A DNA stretch of 64,000 nucleotides from Aurantiacibacter sp. D1-12. Lineage in GTDB: Bacteria; Pseudomonadota; Alphaproteobacteria; Sphingomonadales; Sphingomonadaceae. Below the pieces are notes generated by a model, which did no database searches, was not told the DNA's origin, and saw nothing but the letters and a program-made list of their open reading frames with translations. The first letter of the stretch is position 1. Each line of letters starts with the position of its first letter. A program made the position numbers and the translations under genes. The stretch covers positions 620,001 through 684,000 of the forward strand of contig NZ_JAPJZJ010000001.1 in assembly GCF_028858515.1 (NCBI RefSeq), written 5' to 3'. Positions 26,033-35,629 of the stretch are shown piece by piece.

Positions 26033-27065
26033 CACGCCCGCTGCCAGCCTCCGCCTGCGGGTAGACACCGATGCGCTGGCGGCAAACTGGCGGTATCTGG
26101 ACAGCCAATCCGGCGCGGCGGCGACCGGCGCGGCAGTAAAGGCCAATGCCTACGGGGTAGGCGTGAATAGAGCGGTTCCTGCACTGCTAGCCGCTGGCGC
26201 AAGGCATTTCTTCCTCGCCCACTGGAGTGAGGTTCCTGCGATCCTGCCGTACGTCGAAAGCAGTATGGTCAGCGTACTTCACGGCGTGCGCAACGCCGAA
26301 GAGGCAGCCTTTGCGAAAGAAACCGGTGTCCTGCCGGTCATCAATTCGGTGCGTCAGGCAGCGCTGTGGGCCGGGAGCGGCGGCGGACCATGCCATCTGA
26401 TGATTGATACCGGGATCAACCGCCTCGGTGTGCGTCCCGGCGACCTTTCCGATCCCGCCATAAGTGCTCTGGATGTGAGCATCGCAATGTCCCATCTCGC
26501 CTCGGCAGACGAGGACAGCGCGCAGAACGCCAAGCAACTGGCGGCATTCCAGTCCGCGGCGGCGCACGTAGAAGCGCGTCATCTGAGCCTTGCCAACAGC
26601 GCCGGGATCATGCTCGGCAGCAACTACCATTTCGATCTCACGCGGCCGGGCATCGCGCTGTATGGCGGAACCGCGCATCCGGCGATGGCGGGCAAGATTG
26701 CACAAGTCGCCTACCCTGAAGCCGCAGTGATACAGATCCGCGAGCTCTCGCCGGGCGATAGCGTGGGTTACAATGCCCTATGGACCGCAGACAAGCCATA
26801 CCGCGCCGCAACCGTCTCCATCGGCTACGCAGACGGGTTTCTGCGCATGATGGGGCCAGGCGGTGCGCTGCACCATCGTGGCGCGCAACTGCCCGTTCTG
26901 GGCAAGGTCTCGATGGATATGATCGTGGTCGATGTTTCGGGCGTCGAAGTGAAAGAGGGCGACTTCCTATCCGTACCCCTTGATTTGCCCGCAGTTTCCG
27001 CCCGATCCGGCCTGTCACAATATGAATTACTAACCGTCCTTGGTCACCGTTTTGACCGGTCTTGA
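26019..27065 (+). CDS. alr: Alanine racemase
   Basis: Alr is the PLP enzyme that makes D-alanine for peptidoglycan. The 348-residue product shows the PLP-lysine motif AAVKANAYGVGV (Lys41), the helix around DTGINRLGVRPGDL near 127, the SNSAG-type segment LANSAGIML near 190, and the second catalytic base in PGDSVGYNALW near 246. SIGYADGFLRMMG and GKVSMDMIVVDVSG are also conserved. It overlaps the MFS gene by 14 bases, implying one transcript. The start MTMPDTPAASL could also be at the second Met. Confidence 0.94.
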   Translation: MTMPDTPAASLRLRVDTDALAANWRYLDSQSGAAATGAAVKANAYGVGVNRAVPALLAAGARHFFLAHWSEVPAILPYVESSMVSVLHGVRNAEEAAFAKETGVLPVINSVRQAALWAGSGGGPCHLMIDTGINRLGVRPGDLSDPAISALDVSIAMSHLASADEDSAQNAKQLAAFQSAAAHVEARHLSLANSAGIMLGSNYHFDLTRPGIALYGGTAHPAMAGKIAQVAYPEAAVIQIRELSPGDSVGYNALWTADKPYRAATVSIGYADGFLRMMGPGGALHHRGAQLPVLGKVSMDMIVVDVSGVEVKEGDFLSVPLDLPAVSARSGLSQYELLTVLGHRFDRS

Positions 27066-27148
27066 GACGTAGCCTATCTCGCAATTGCAAATCTCGTGTT
27101 GCGGGTGCTAAGACGCCGCAGCGCAATACCTAGGGAGTGGGCCGTTTC

Positions 27149-27706
27149 ATGGCTGAGAAAAACAAGACGGAAAACGGGACCGTCATTATCAAGAAATACG
27201 CCAACCGGCGCCTCTACAACACCAGTTCTTCCAGCTATATCACGCTAGACGATCTTGCCGGCATGGTCCGAGATAATGTCGAATTCCAGGTTCTGGATGC
27301 CAAAAGCGGCAATGACATCACCCATTCGATCCTGACCCAGATCATCATGGAAGAAGAGGCGAATGGAGAGCATATGCTGCCCGTCAGCTTTCTGCGCCAG
27401 CTGATCGGCATGTACGGCAACTCCATGCAGGCGATGATGCCACCGTATCTCGAAGCGGCAATGGCCAACTTTCAGGACAATCAAAGCACGCTGCAGGATG
27501 CGTTCAAGAACAGCATGGGTGCCGACGCGCTAACCAAAATGGCCGAGCAGAACATGGCCATGTTCCAGGCCGCAGCCAGCGCCTTCATGCCGGGCGCCCA
27601 GACGGCTCCCGCTAGTGCTGAAGAGCCCAAGGACAAGAGCGAGATTGACGCGCTTCGCGACCAGATGGCCGCAATGCAGCGCAAGCTGGACGAACTGGGC
27701 GACTAA
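27149..27706 (+). CDS. phaR: Polyhydroxyalkanoate synthesis regulator PhaR
   Basis: PhaR represses phasin and PHA genes and binds both DNA and PHA granules. The ATG at 27149 gives 185 residues; an in-frame GTG at 27137 is too close to the GGGAG sequence. The N-terminal PHB_acc_N domain reads VIIKKYANRRLYNTSSSSYI near residue 11, then TLDDLAGMVRD and the PHB_acc domain ILTQIIMEEEANGEHMLP near 63. The C-terminus has a long helical stretch and a coiled coil (DALRDQMAAMQRKLDEL). Its presence suggests the strain stores PHA. A GCAATTGC palindrome lies about 60 bases upstream. Confidence 0.92.
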   Translation: MAEKNKTENGTVIIKKYANRRLYNTSSSSYITLDDLAGMVRDNVEFQVLDAKSGNDITHSILTQIIMEEEANGEHMLPVSFLRQLIGMYGNSMQAMMPPYLEAAMANFQDNQSTLQDAFKNSMGADALTKMAEQNMAMFQAAASAFMPGAQTAPASAEEPKDKSEIDALRDQMAAMQRKLDELGD

Positions 27707-27791
27707 TCGAACCCAGCTTTTTGCCTGACATGGGGCCGCGCCGGGGCCACGTTACCTGTTCATTTTCACATTCACTCGAGACCATTGCCAC

Positions 27792-29336
27792 ATGTCCAAC
27801 ATCCGCCACGCCCTCACCATCAAGCGCGAAGACGATTTTGCGCAGTGGTATCAGGAAGTCATTTCCGCAGCCGACATGGCAGAGGAATCGGGTGTTCGCG
27901 GATGCATGGTCATCAAGCCGTGGGGCTTTGGCGTGTGGGAGCGCATGCAGCGCCTGCTGGATGACCGGATCAAGGCGGCGGGCATCCAGAATGCCTATTT
28001 CCCGATCTTCATCCCCCTCAAGAATTTCGAGCGCGAGGCCGACCATGTGGAAGGCTTTGCCAAGGAAATGGCAGTTGTCACCCACCATCGGCTGATTGCA
28101 GATGGAAAGGGCGGCCTTGTCCCCGATCCTGAGGCGAAGCTGGAAGAGCCGCTCGTCGTGCGGCCGACTTCCGAAACGATTATTGGCGACGCGATGGCGC
28201 GCTGGGTGCAGAGCTGGCGTGACTTACCGCTGAAGCTCAACCAGTGGGCCAACGTCGTGCGCTGGGAAATGCGCACCCGCATGTTCCTGCGCACGAGTGA
28301 ATTCCTTTGGCAGGAAGGGCATACCGCCCACGCTGACGAAGAAGGCGCTCGCGAGGAAACCATGCGTGCGCTGGAGATGTATCGCGCCTTTGCCGAGGAA
28401 GATGCGTCTATCCCTGTGATAGCAGGCGAAAAGCCGGAGAACGAGCGTTTCCCGGGTGCCGAGGAAACCTGGTCGATCGAGGCGATGATGCAGGATGGCA
28501 AGGCACTGCAGGCCGGCACCAGCCACTACCTTGGCACAAGCTTCGCCGAAGCTGCGGGTATTCGCTTTCAGGATGCCGAGGGTGGGCAGGCGCTCTGCCA
28601 CACAGTGAGCTGGGGCATGTCCACGCGTATGGTCGGCGGTCTGATCATGACCCACGGCGACGACGATGGCCTGCGCGTTCCGCCGAAGCTGGCGCCGCAT
28701 CAGGTCGTGATCCTCCCCATGCTGCGCGGCAAGGACGAAGATGATGCGCTCATCGCCTATTGCGAGGAACTGCGCGCCGCGCTGGCAGAAAAATGGTCGC
28801 TCGGCGAGCCGGTCCGCGTCCTGCTTGATACCCGTCCGGGTAAGGCGGCAGCCAAGCGCTGGGACTATGTGCGTAAAGGCGCCCCTGTCATCATCGAGGT
28901 CGGTGGGCGTGATATGGAAAGCGGCGTTGTCTCGATGCTGCGCCGCGATGCTCTGTGGAATTCGGACAACGGCAAACCCGCATTCGCTGCGCCAAGCCGT
29001 GAAGACGCTGCAGAAACGATCCCGGCTTTACTCGAGGATATCCAGACTGCCCTGTTCACCGAAGCAGCCGAGCGCCGCGACGTTAACATCACCCGTGGTA
29101 TCGACAGTATGGATGCTCTGGCAGCGTTCTATACCGAGAACACTCGCTATCCCGGCTGGGTCGAGGTGCAGTGGTCCAAGCCGACCGGCGAGGCACTGGA
29201 AAAGGTGGTTGAGCAGTTGAAAGCGCTCAAGCTCACCTTCCGCAACGTTCCTATGGATCAGTCTCCGGCGGACGGCACCTGCATGTTCACAGGTGAACCT
29301 GCGAAAGAGCGGATTTACGTCGCGCGCGCCTATTGA
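27792..29336 (+). CDS. proS: Prolyl-tRNA synthetase, archaeal/eukaryote-like type
   Basis: ProRS charges tRNA-Pro. The 514-residue protein is the type-3 (archaeal/eukaryotic-like) form: MVIKPWGFGVWERMQRLLDDR near residue 39 and the class II motif 2 region NQWANVVRWEMRTRMFLRTSE followed by EFLWQEGHTAH. It lacks the YbaK-like editing insertion of the usual bacterial enzyme. Motif 3 is MSTRMVGGLIMTHGDDDGL near 276. The anticodon-binding domain follows from about 300, and the chain ends in a tail with MFTGEPAKERIYVARAY. It is 85 bases downstream of phaR. Confidence 0.93.
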   Translation: MSNIRHALTIKREDDFAQWYQEVISAADMAEESGVRGCMVIKPWGFGVWERMQRLLDDRIKAAGIQNAYFPIFIPLKNFEREADHVEGFAKEMAVVTHHRLIADGKGGLVPDPEAKLEEPLVVRPTSETIIGDAMARWVQSWRDLPLKLNQWANVVRWEMRTRMFLRTSEFLWQEGHTAHADEEGAREETMRALEMYRAFAEEDASIPVIAGEKPENERFPGAEETWSIEAMMQDGKALQAGTSHYLGTSFAEAAGIRFQDAEGGQALCHTVSWGMSTRMVGGLIMTHGDDDGLRVPPKLAPHQVVILPMLRGKDEDDALIAYCEELRAALAEKWSLGEPVRVLLDTRPGKAAAKRWDYVRKGAPVIIEVGGRDMESGVVSMLRRDALWNSDNGKPAFAAPSREDAAETIPALLEDIQTALFTEAAERRDVNITRGIDSMDALAAFYTENTRYPGWVEVQWSKPTGEALEKVVEQLKALKLTFRNVPMDQSPADGTCMFTGEPAKERIYVARAY

Positions 29337-29366
29337 TACTTCCCCCTGCGAGACGGGGAGAATTTC

Positions 29367-29954
29367 ATGATCGCAGCGGTCAAACACAATCTGGGCAACC
29401 TCACCAATTTCAACGGGCGCGACGGACGACCGACCTTCTGGTGGTACGTCCTGTTCCTGGTGGTGGCGCAATATCTGGTAGGCATCGTGGCAACGATCCC
29501 GATGATGGCTGGGGTCATGACCACCGCGTTTGATGCCGCACAAGCTGGCGTCGACCAGACGCAGATGCAGGAAACCATGTTCGCCGGGATGGCTGACTCC
29601 ATGCGCAGTGTTATGTGGGTTGGTGTAGTGACCAGCATCGTCTGCGCTCTGTTGATCCTCGCTTCGTTTGTCCGCCGCCTGCATGACAGCGGCAAGTCGG
29701 GCTACTGGGCCATCATCCCGATGGTGACCCAAGCAGTAGCGATGTACTTCAGCGTGCAGATGATGGGGCAGATTGATGAGATATTCGCTGCAGCGTCCGA
29801 TCCGGAGCAGATGCAGCAAATCCAGCGCGAAATGATGATCCAGGGCGGCGGCTTCGTCGGCTACATCGGCTATCTGTTCGTGATCGTCATGGGGGTACTG
29901 AAATCTGACGAAGGCCCCAACCAGTATGGCGATGCGCCAGTCAGCTTGAGCTGA
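29367..29954 (+). CDS. DUF805 family membrane protein
   Basis: The 195-residue product has the DUF805 pattern: NFNGRDGRPTFWWYVLFL near residue 15, which introduces the first span, and a central RRLHDSGKSGYWAIIPMV near 107 that is the most conserved family motif. It ends with GPNQYGDAPVSL, also typical. Four spans are expected. A long loop between spans one and two contains Gln/Met-rich sequence. Family function is unknown. It follows proS by 30 bases, across a weak hairpin, so some read-through cotranscription is likely. Confidence 0.9.
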   Translation: MIAAVKHNLGNLTNFNGRDGRPTFWWYVLFLVVAQYLVGIVATIPMMAGVMTTAFDAAQAGVDQTQMQETMFAGMADSMRSVMWVGVVTSIVCALLILASFVRRLHDSGKSGYWAIIPMVTQAVAMYFSVQMMGQIDEIFAAASDPEQMQQIQREMMIQGGGFVGYIGYLFVIVMGVLKSDEGPNQYGDAPVSLS

Positions 29955-30027
29955 CGACTGGGCGACACTGATCACACGGCCATAGGTCTGCTTGCCAATC
30001 GCGACATTTTGCGCGAGTTCTCTGCCT

Positions 30028-31443
30028 ATGCGCAAATTGTCTTTGATCGCGGCACTGGCCGCAACTCCGCTCGCTCTCCTCTCCGCTGCACCTGCCAGCG
30101 CGCAAGAGGCAGACAATGATCCCGGCCTCGAAGTATCCGAAGAGCGGCTTCGCGCCGACATGGACACCATCGTCAGCTTCGGGACGCGGCACACCCTCTC
30201 ATCGCAGACCGATCCCGAGCGCGGCATCGGAGCTGCGGTTGACTGGGCGCTCGCAGAATTCGGTCGGATTGGCGATGCCTGCGGCGGTTGTCTGGAAGTC
30301 TTGCCGGTGGGACGCGTTGTCGAGCCCGATGGCAGGCGTATTCCCGAACCCACGCTGATCCGGAATGCCGTCGCGATCCAGCGCGGTACCGAACGCCCGA
30401 ACGAAGTGATCATCGTGCAAGCGCATTATGACAGTCGCGTCACCGATCCGCTTAACGGCGTAGACGATGCTCCCGGAGCGAATGACGATGGTTCGGGCAG
30501 CGTCATGGTGCTCGAAGCATCGCGCATCCTTTCACAGAACGAATATCCCTCCACGATTATCTACGCCCTGCTGACGGGCGAAGAGCAGGGACTTTTCGGC
30601 GCCGGTATCCTCGCGGATTGGGTGACCGAGCAAGGCATGACGGTGAAAGCCGTGCTCAACAATGACATGATCGGCAATTCGTGCGGATCGGACGGATTTT
30701 GCGATCCGGAGCACGTGCGCGTGTTCTCCGAAGGGCTGCGTGCCGATTCCACCGCAGAACTGCGCGCCCGCCAGCGCCGCTTCGGGGGCGAGAACGATAG
30801 CCCCGGTCGCAATCTCTCCCGCTGGCTGGCCGGAGTGGCAGCCGACTATCCTGACGGAATGCAGGTTCGGCAGATTTGGCGGACAGACCGCATGGGCCGC
30901 GGCGGGGACCAGATTCCGTTCCTTGATCGTGGCTATCCCGCCGTTCGCGTGACCGTCTCTGTCGAAGACTATGAACACCAGCACCAGGACCTGCGCGTTG
31001 AAGATGGAATTACTTATGGCGACACCGTGGACGAGATCGATTTTGATTACCTCACCCGCAGCAGCGTGCTGAATGTGCGTGCACTGGATCGGCTGGCGCG
31101 CGCACCAATGCCGCCTGTCCTGAGTGCGAATGGTGCAGTGCGGACGGACACGTCACTTGAATGGGATCATGTCGAGGGTGCAGATTACTACGTCATCGCG
31201 AGGCGACGGACAGACGCGTCCACCTGGCTTGAGGACAATCGCTCATTCATGCATTTCGATGAGACGCCAACGGGTACAAATGAACCGCCTGTAGGCACAT
31301 CAATCGAATATGTTGACGGACGTCGGGCAGATGATTGGCTTTTCGGAATTCAGGCGTGCTCCGCTGACGGAGCCTGTAGTCCCTTTGCCACTGCCGTCCC
31401 GGGCGGCGCTTTCTATCCGCTAGAGGTCGACAGCGAGGACTGA
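30028..31443 (+). CDS. Secreted M28 family zinc aminopeptidase with C-terminal Fn3-like domain
   Basis: The ATG at 30028 begins a clear signal peptide (MRKLSLIAALAATPLALLSA, cut after PASA) and gives 471 residues. The M28 catalytic domain has its metal ligands in order: His in IVQAHYDSRVTD, Asp in GANDDGSGSVMV, the Glu pair in TGEEQGLFGAG, Asp in LNNDMIGNSCG, and His near the end in DYEHQHQDL. A beta-sandwich region of fibronectin type III style follows from about 370 (SLEWDHVEGADYYVIARRR). A cysteine pair in the N-terminal part (DACGGCLE) may form a disulphide. It probably degrades peptides in the periplasm or outside. Confidence 0.9.
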   Translation: MRKLSLIAALAATPLALLSAAPASAQEADNDPGLEVSEERLRADMDTIVSFGTRHTLSSQTDPERGIGAAVDWALAEFGRIGDACGGCLEVLPVGRVVEPDGRRIPEPTLIRNAVAIQRGTERPNEVIIVQAHYDSRVTDPLNGVDDAPGANDDGSGSVMVLEASRILSQNEYPSTIIYALLTGEEQGLFGAGILADWVTEQGMTVKAVLNNDMIGNSCGSDGFCDPEHVRVFSEGLRADSTAELRARQRRFGGENDSPGRNLSRWLAGVAADYPDGMQVRQIWRTDRMGRGGDQIPFLDRGYPAVRVTVSVEDYEHQHQDLRVEDGITYGDTVDEIDFDYLTRSSVLNVRALDRLARAPMPPVLSANGAVRTDTSLEWDHVEGADYYVIARRRTDASTWLEDNRSFMHFDETPTGTNEPPVGTSIEYVDGRRADDWLFGIQACSADGACSPFATAVPGGAFYPLEVDSED

Positions 31444-31463
31444 ACCGCGCATAGGCCGCGGCA

Positions 31464-33743
31464 ATGGCAAAACGTCCCAATACCCGCAAATTTCAGGGCC
31501 TTCCGAGCAAGGATCAGGTTCTTGAGTTCATCAAGACTGCCGACGGCCCCGCCGGCAAGCGCGAAATCGCGCGTCATTTCCGCCTGAAAGGTCAGGAAAA
31601 GATCGCCTTGAAGGCGCTGCTGAAAGACATGGCCGAGGAAGGCCTGATCGACAGCAAGAAGAGCGCATTCCACCGCATGGGTGGGCTGCCCAAGGTCACC
31701 GTACTGCGCATTGTCGAGATCGACGAGGGCGAGCCCGTCGCCATCCCCGAAAGCTGGCAGCCGGACGATGCCACCCCGCCGCCGCGCTTACGCGTGATCG
31801 AGCGCAAGAAGCAGGCCGCGCTCCGCGTCGGCGACCGCATCCTCGCGCGCACCGAGGAAGCGGGCAGGGGGCACATCGCCCATCCGATGAAGAAATTGCC
31901 CGCCACCGAAGGCGCGATGCTCGGCGTGATCGAGATCGACAAAAGCGGGCAGGCGTGGCTGGCTCCGGTCGACAAGAAAATCCGCAACTCGGCCAAGGTC
32001 AGCGATGTTGGCGGCGCGGAGAAGGGCCAGCTTGTGCTCGCCGAACCCGCAGGGCGTGGGCGCAATTCCAGCGTCAAGGTGATCGAGGTGTTGGGCGATC
32101 CGCTTGCTCCGAAGAGCTACAGCCTCATCGCCATCCACAAATACGGCATCCCGCACACATTCCCGCAGGAAGTGCTGGACGAGGCGGCACTCGCCGCCAA
32201 AATCCCGCTTAGCGAAGACAAACGCGAGGACCTGCGTTCGCTTCCCATCGTCGCGATCGACCCAGCAGACGCGCGCGACCATGACGATGCCATCTGGGCC
32301 GAACCGGACGGGAAGGGTGGCTTCGACGCGCTCGTCGCGATTGCCGACGTCTCTTTCTACGTGCGCTCCGGCAGCAAGCTCGACCGCGAGGCAAGGAAGC
32401 GAGGCAATTCGGTCTATTTCCCTGATCGCGTCGTGCCGATGCTGCCCGAAGTGCTTTCCGCCGACGTGTGCTCGTTGCGGCAGGACGAGGACCGCGCGGC
32501 GATGGCGTGCCATCTCAAGATCGATAAAAGCGGCAAGGTTACTGACTGGCGCTTCACGCGCGCCTTGGTCCGCATCCACCACAATATACCTTACGAGAAG
32601 GCGCAGGAGGCTGTCGACGGCGGCGACGCGCCCGAATTCCTGCGCAACCTCTGGGACGCATGGAAGCTACTGGCGAAGGCGAGGGCGGACCGCGACCCGC
32701 TCGATCTCGACCTGCCCGAGCGCCGCGTGGTGCTCAACGACAAGGGCCAGATCGAAGAGATCGCCGTGCGCGAACGCCTCGATGCGCACCGCGTGGTCGA
32801 GGATTTCATGATCGCCGCCAATGTCGCCGCGGCCAAGGCGCTGGAAAGCAAGGCGCAGCCGGTGGTCTATCGTATCCACGAGCCGCCAACGCGTGAGAAG
32901 CTGATCGCGCTGCGCGAATATTTCGACTCGATCGGCAAGAAGCTCGCGCTCGGTCAGGTCATTACACCGGGCCTGTTCAACCGGATGATGAAGGACATCA
33001 CCGATCCGGGCGAAAAGGCACTGGTGCAGGAGGCAGTTCTGCGCAGCCAGACGCAGGCCTATTACGGGCCGAAGAATGCAGGCCATTTTGGCCTCGCGCT
33101 AGGCTCCTACGCGCATTTCACTTCGCCTATTCGCCGGTATGCCGACCTGCTGGTGCACCGCGCGCTAGTCGACGGGTTCGGGCTAGAACAGCCAGCTCCC
33201 AAAGGCAGGATCCCCGACACAAGCGGGCTAGACGAGCGTGATCGTGCCGATATGTCGAAGATCACCGACGCCATCAGCGTGACCGAGCGTCGCGCAATGG
33301 AAGCCGAGCGCGACACGGTCGATCGCTACGTCGCCGCATGGCTTTCAGGCCGCGTGGGCGAGGTGTTCTCCACCCGCATCACCGGCGTTACCGGCTTCGG
33401 TTTCTTCGCGACCATTGTCGGGCTGGGTGGAGACGGTCTGGTGCCGATCAGCACGCTGGGTCGCGAGTATTTCCGCCACGAAGAGGGTGCTCAGGTGCTC
33501 GTCGGAGAGGACAGCGGAACACGTTATGCGGTCGGCGATGTTCTCGATCTACGGTTGGGTGAGGCCAACCCGCTCACGGGCGCACTCAAGTTTGAGCTGC
33601 CCGAGGGCGGCGGTGGGGGCCAGAAAGTCGAACCGCGCGGACGGCGTCCGTACAAGAAGCCGCGCAAGGACAAGAAGGGCAAGCACCAAGTCGGCAGGCG
33701 TGGTCGCCCGGGCAATATCCGCCATCAGGGGCGTAAGCGCTAA
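31464..33743 (+). CDS. rnr: Ribonuclease R
   Basis: RNase R is a processive 3'-5' exoribonuclease that degrades structured RNA. The 759 residues contain an N-terminal winged-helix region (KREIARHFRLKGQEKIALKA near residue 32) and cold-shock/OB domains. The RNB catalytic domain follows, with AIDPADARDHDDAIWAEPDG near 268 and SYAHFTSPIRRYADLLVHRA near 550. An S1 domain (ITGVTGFGFFATIVGLGGDG near 639) precedes a Lys/Arg-rich tail ending in GRPGNIRHQGRKR. This order and length distinguish it from RNase II. Its stop overlaps the end of the convergent universal stress gene by 4 bases. Confidence 0.96.
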   Translation: MAKRPNTRKFQGLPSKDQVLEFIKTADGPAGKREIARHFRLKGQEKIALKALLKDMAEEGLIDSKKSAFHRMGGLPKVTVLRIVEIDEGEPVAIPESWQPDDATPPPRLRVIERKKQAALRVGDRILARTEEAGRGHIAHPMKKLPATEGAMLGVIEIDKSGQAWLAPVDKKIRNSAKVSDVGGAEKGQLVLAEPAGRGRNSSVKVIEVLGDPLAPKSYSLIAIHKYGIPHTFPQEVLDEAALAAKIPLSEDKREDLRSLPIVAIDPADARDHDDAIWAEPDGKGGFDALVAIADVSFYVRSGSKLDREARKRGNSVYFPDRVVPMLPEVLSADVCSLRQDEDRAAMACHLKIDKSGKVTDWRFTRALVRIHHNIPYEKAQEAVDGGDAPEFLRNLWDAWKLLAKARADRDPLDLDLPERRVVLNDKGQIEEIAVRERLDAHRVVEDFMIAANVAAAKALESKAQPVVYRIHEPPTREKLIALREYFDSIGKKLALGQVITPGLFNRMMKDITDPGEKALVQEAVLRSQTQAYYGPKNAGHFGLALGSYAHFTSPIRRYADLLVHRALVDGFGLEQPAPKGRIPDTSGLDERDRADMSKITDAISVTERRAMEAERDTVDRYVAAWLSGRVGEVFSTRITGVTGFGFFATIVGLGGDGLVPISTLGREYFRHEEGAQVLVGEDSGTRYAVGDVLDLRLGEANPLTGALKFELPEGGGGGQKVEPRGRRPYKKPRKDKKGKHQVGRRGRPGNIRHQGRKR

Positions 33744-34192
33744 CTCAACCTATCAATCTCGTCCTGCGACAGACCACCGGGAATCACGAACAGCGGACAG
33801 CTCAACCCACTTGAATTGGCCGAGAAATGCGACACCAGCGGCCCAGGTGCGCCATCGGCGGCGGCCCCCAGCACCAGTGCGGCCACTTCGGGATGCTCTG
33901 CCAGGTATTCGGAAACGACCGCTTTCGCGTCACCTACCCGCACTGCGATCTGCGGCATCTTGCCGCTTTCGTAGGCAAGCTCACCTGCAGCACTGCTCGC
34001 AAGGGCTTCCGCGCGATCCCGCGCCTCTTCCTCGATTGTCGCCTGCACCCCGCCAAAGGCGTTGAACGCCTGTTTCGGTACCAATGCCAGCAAGTGGACC
34101 ATGCCCCCCGTTTTGGCCGCACGGCGTGAAGCAAATCGCAAGGCGACCTTCGCCTCGTCCGTTTCGTCAATAATCGCCAGATAGACGCGCAT
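33740..34192 (-). CDS. Universal stress protein (UspA) family
   Basis: The 150-residue product starts at ATG 34192 with GGGGA upstream; a longer reading of the frame crosses the pdhC promoter and is rejected. It shows the Usp fold: MRVYLAIIDETDEAKVALRF at the N-terminus, a central helix region, and ALVLGAAADGAPGPLVSHFS near residue 107, which resembles the G-x2-G-x9-G-S/T nucleotide loop but with spacing I cannot confirm. It ends with CPLFVIPGG, typical for the family. It is divergent from pdhC by 144 bases and convergent with rnr. Confidence 0.87.
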   Translation of the reverse strand: MRVYLAIIDETDEAKVALRFASRRAAKTGGMVHLLALVPKQAFNAFGGVQATIEEEARDRAEALASSAAGELAYESGKMPQIAVRVGDAKAVVSEYLAEHPEVAALVLGAAADGAPGPLVSHFSANSSGLSCPLFVIPGGLSQDEIDRLS

Positions 34193-34336
34193 TCGTATTT
34201 CCCCGTCCCAAGCGTTGGATAATGCGTGAAATCGCGGCATTAGCAAGTCTGCCTTGCCCCGCGCGGGCAAATTGGCCAATGGTCGCCTGCACGAAACTGC
34301 GCGCAAGAACAGATTTACAGGGAGTCTTCTCCGCAC

Positions 34337-35620
34337 ATGCCGATTGCCATCAAGATGCCCGCCCTTTCGCCCACGATGGAAGAGGGAATCCTCGCCAAGT
34401 GGCTGGTTAAAGTGGGCGATACCGTGTCCTCCGGCGACATCATGGCCGAAATCGAAACCGACAAGGCGACGATGGAATTCGAAGCCGTGGATGAAGGCGT
34501 GATCGCACACATCCAGGTGGACGAGGGCACCGAAGGCGTGAAGGTCGGCACCGTGATCGCAACGCTTGCCGAAGATGGCGAAGATGTGGGCGATGTGCAG
34601 CCCGCTGGCGGCGGAGATGCTGCACCTGCACCTGCTCCGGCTCCGGCTGTTGAAGAGGCTGCTCCCGCGCCAAACCCGGCACCTGCAGCCCCCACAGCGG
34701 CTCCGGCCCCAGCTGCATCATCCGGCGACCGCATTATCGCATCCCCGCTAGCCAAGCGCATTGCCGAACAGAAAGGTATCGACCTGTCCGGCGTGAAGGG
34801 CTCCGGTCCCAATGGGCGCATCGTGAAAGCGGACGTTGAGGGTACGCAGCCCGGTGCGGCCGCTCCGGCATCGGCTCCCGCCGCGACGCCCGCGCCTGCC
34901 GCAGCCCCCGCAGAGGCACAGGACTTCGGCATTCCGCACGAAGTCGAAAAGCTTTCCGGCATGCGCAAGACCATCGCGCGCCGCCTGACCGAGTCCAAGC
35001 AGCAGGTCCCGCATATCTACCTTACGGTCGATATCCGCCTCGACGCGCTACTCAAGCTGCGCAGCGAATTGAACGCCGCGCTTGAACCGCAGGGCGTAAA
35101 GCTCTCAGTCAACGATCTGATGATCAAGGCGCTGGGCAAGTCATTGGAAGCCGTGCCCGCTTGCAACGTGCAATTCGCCGGCGACTCCATGCTCAAGTTC
35201 AGCCGCGCAGATGTATCGGTGGCGGTAAGCATTCCCAACGGCCTTATCACCCCCATCGTAACCGATGCGGGCAGCAAGGCGGTGAGCAAGATCAGCACAG
35301 AGATGAAAGATCTCGCCACCCGCGCCAAGGAAGGCAAGTTGGCGCCCGAGGAATACCAGGGCGGAACGGCAAGCCTTTCCAACATGGGCATGTTCGGCAT
35401 CAAGCAGTTCGAAGCCGTCATCAACCCGCCGCAGGGCATGATCATGGCCATCGGCGCGGGCGACAAACGCCCCTATGTCGTCGATGACAGCCTCCAAATC
35501 GCCAGCGTCATGAGCGCCACCGGCAGCTTCGACCACCGCGCCATCGACGGCGCCGACGGCGCGCAGCTGATGAAGGCGTTCAAGGAGATGATAGAAGCAC
35601 CGCTGGGGCTGGTGGCCTAA
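34337..35620 (+). CDS. pdhC: Pyruvate dehydrogenase E2, dihydrolipoyl acetyltransferase
   Basis: This is the E2 core of the pyruvate dehydrogenase complex; it transfers acetyl groups from lipoate to CoA. The 427 residues comprise one lipoyl domain ([18 protein letters not shown], lipoyl Lys43), an Ala/Pro-rich linker of about 85-130, and the subunit-binding domain ([20 protein letters not shown] from about 135). A second Ala/Pro linker and the catalytic domain follow, with [15 protein letters not shown] near 398 carrying the active His. The [11 protein letters not shown] start is typical of alphaproteobacterial PDH E2. E1 genes are not in the window. A thioesterase and lpdA follow. Confidence 0.95.
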   Translation: MPIAIKMPALSPTMEEGILAKWLVKVGDTVSSGDIMAEIETDKATMEFEAVDEGVIAHIQVDEGTEGVKVGTVIATLAEDGEDVGDVQPAGGGDAAPAPAPAPAVEEAAPAPNPAPAAPTAAPAPAASSGDRIIASPLAKRIAEQKGIDLSGVKGSGPNGRIVKADVEGTQPGAAAPASAPAATPAPAAAPAEAQDFGIPHEVEKLSGMRKTIARRLTESKQQVPHIYLTVDIRLDALLKLRSELNAALEPQGVKLSVNDLMIKALGKSLEAVPACNVQFAGDSMLKFSRADVSVAVSIPNGLITPIVTDAGSKAVSKISTEMKDLATRAKEGKLAPEEYQGGTASLSNMGMFGIKQFEAVINPPQGMIMAIGAGDKRPYVVDDSLQIASVMSATGSFDHRAIDGADGAQLMKAFKEMIEAPLGLVA

Positions 35621-35629
35621 GGCGGCACG

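Noticed and set aside
29028-30413. Minus-strand open frame of 461 codons opposite proS, the DUF805 gene and the M28 gene
   Set aside because: It spans three well-supported plus-strand genes and has low-complexity shadow composition.
33740-34510. 256-codon version of the universal stress protein
   Set aside because: The extra N-terminus reads through the pdhC coding start in antisense; the Usp fold begins at ATG 34192 with its own RBS.
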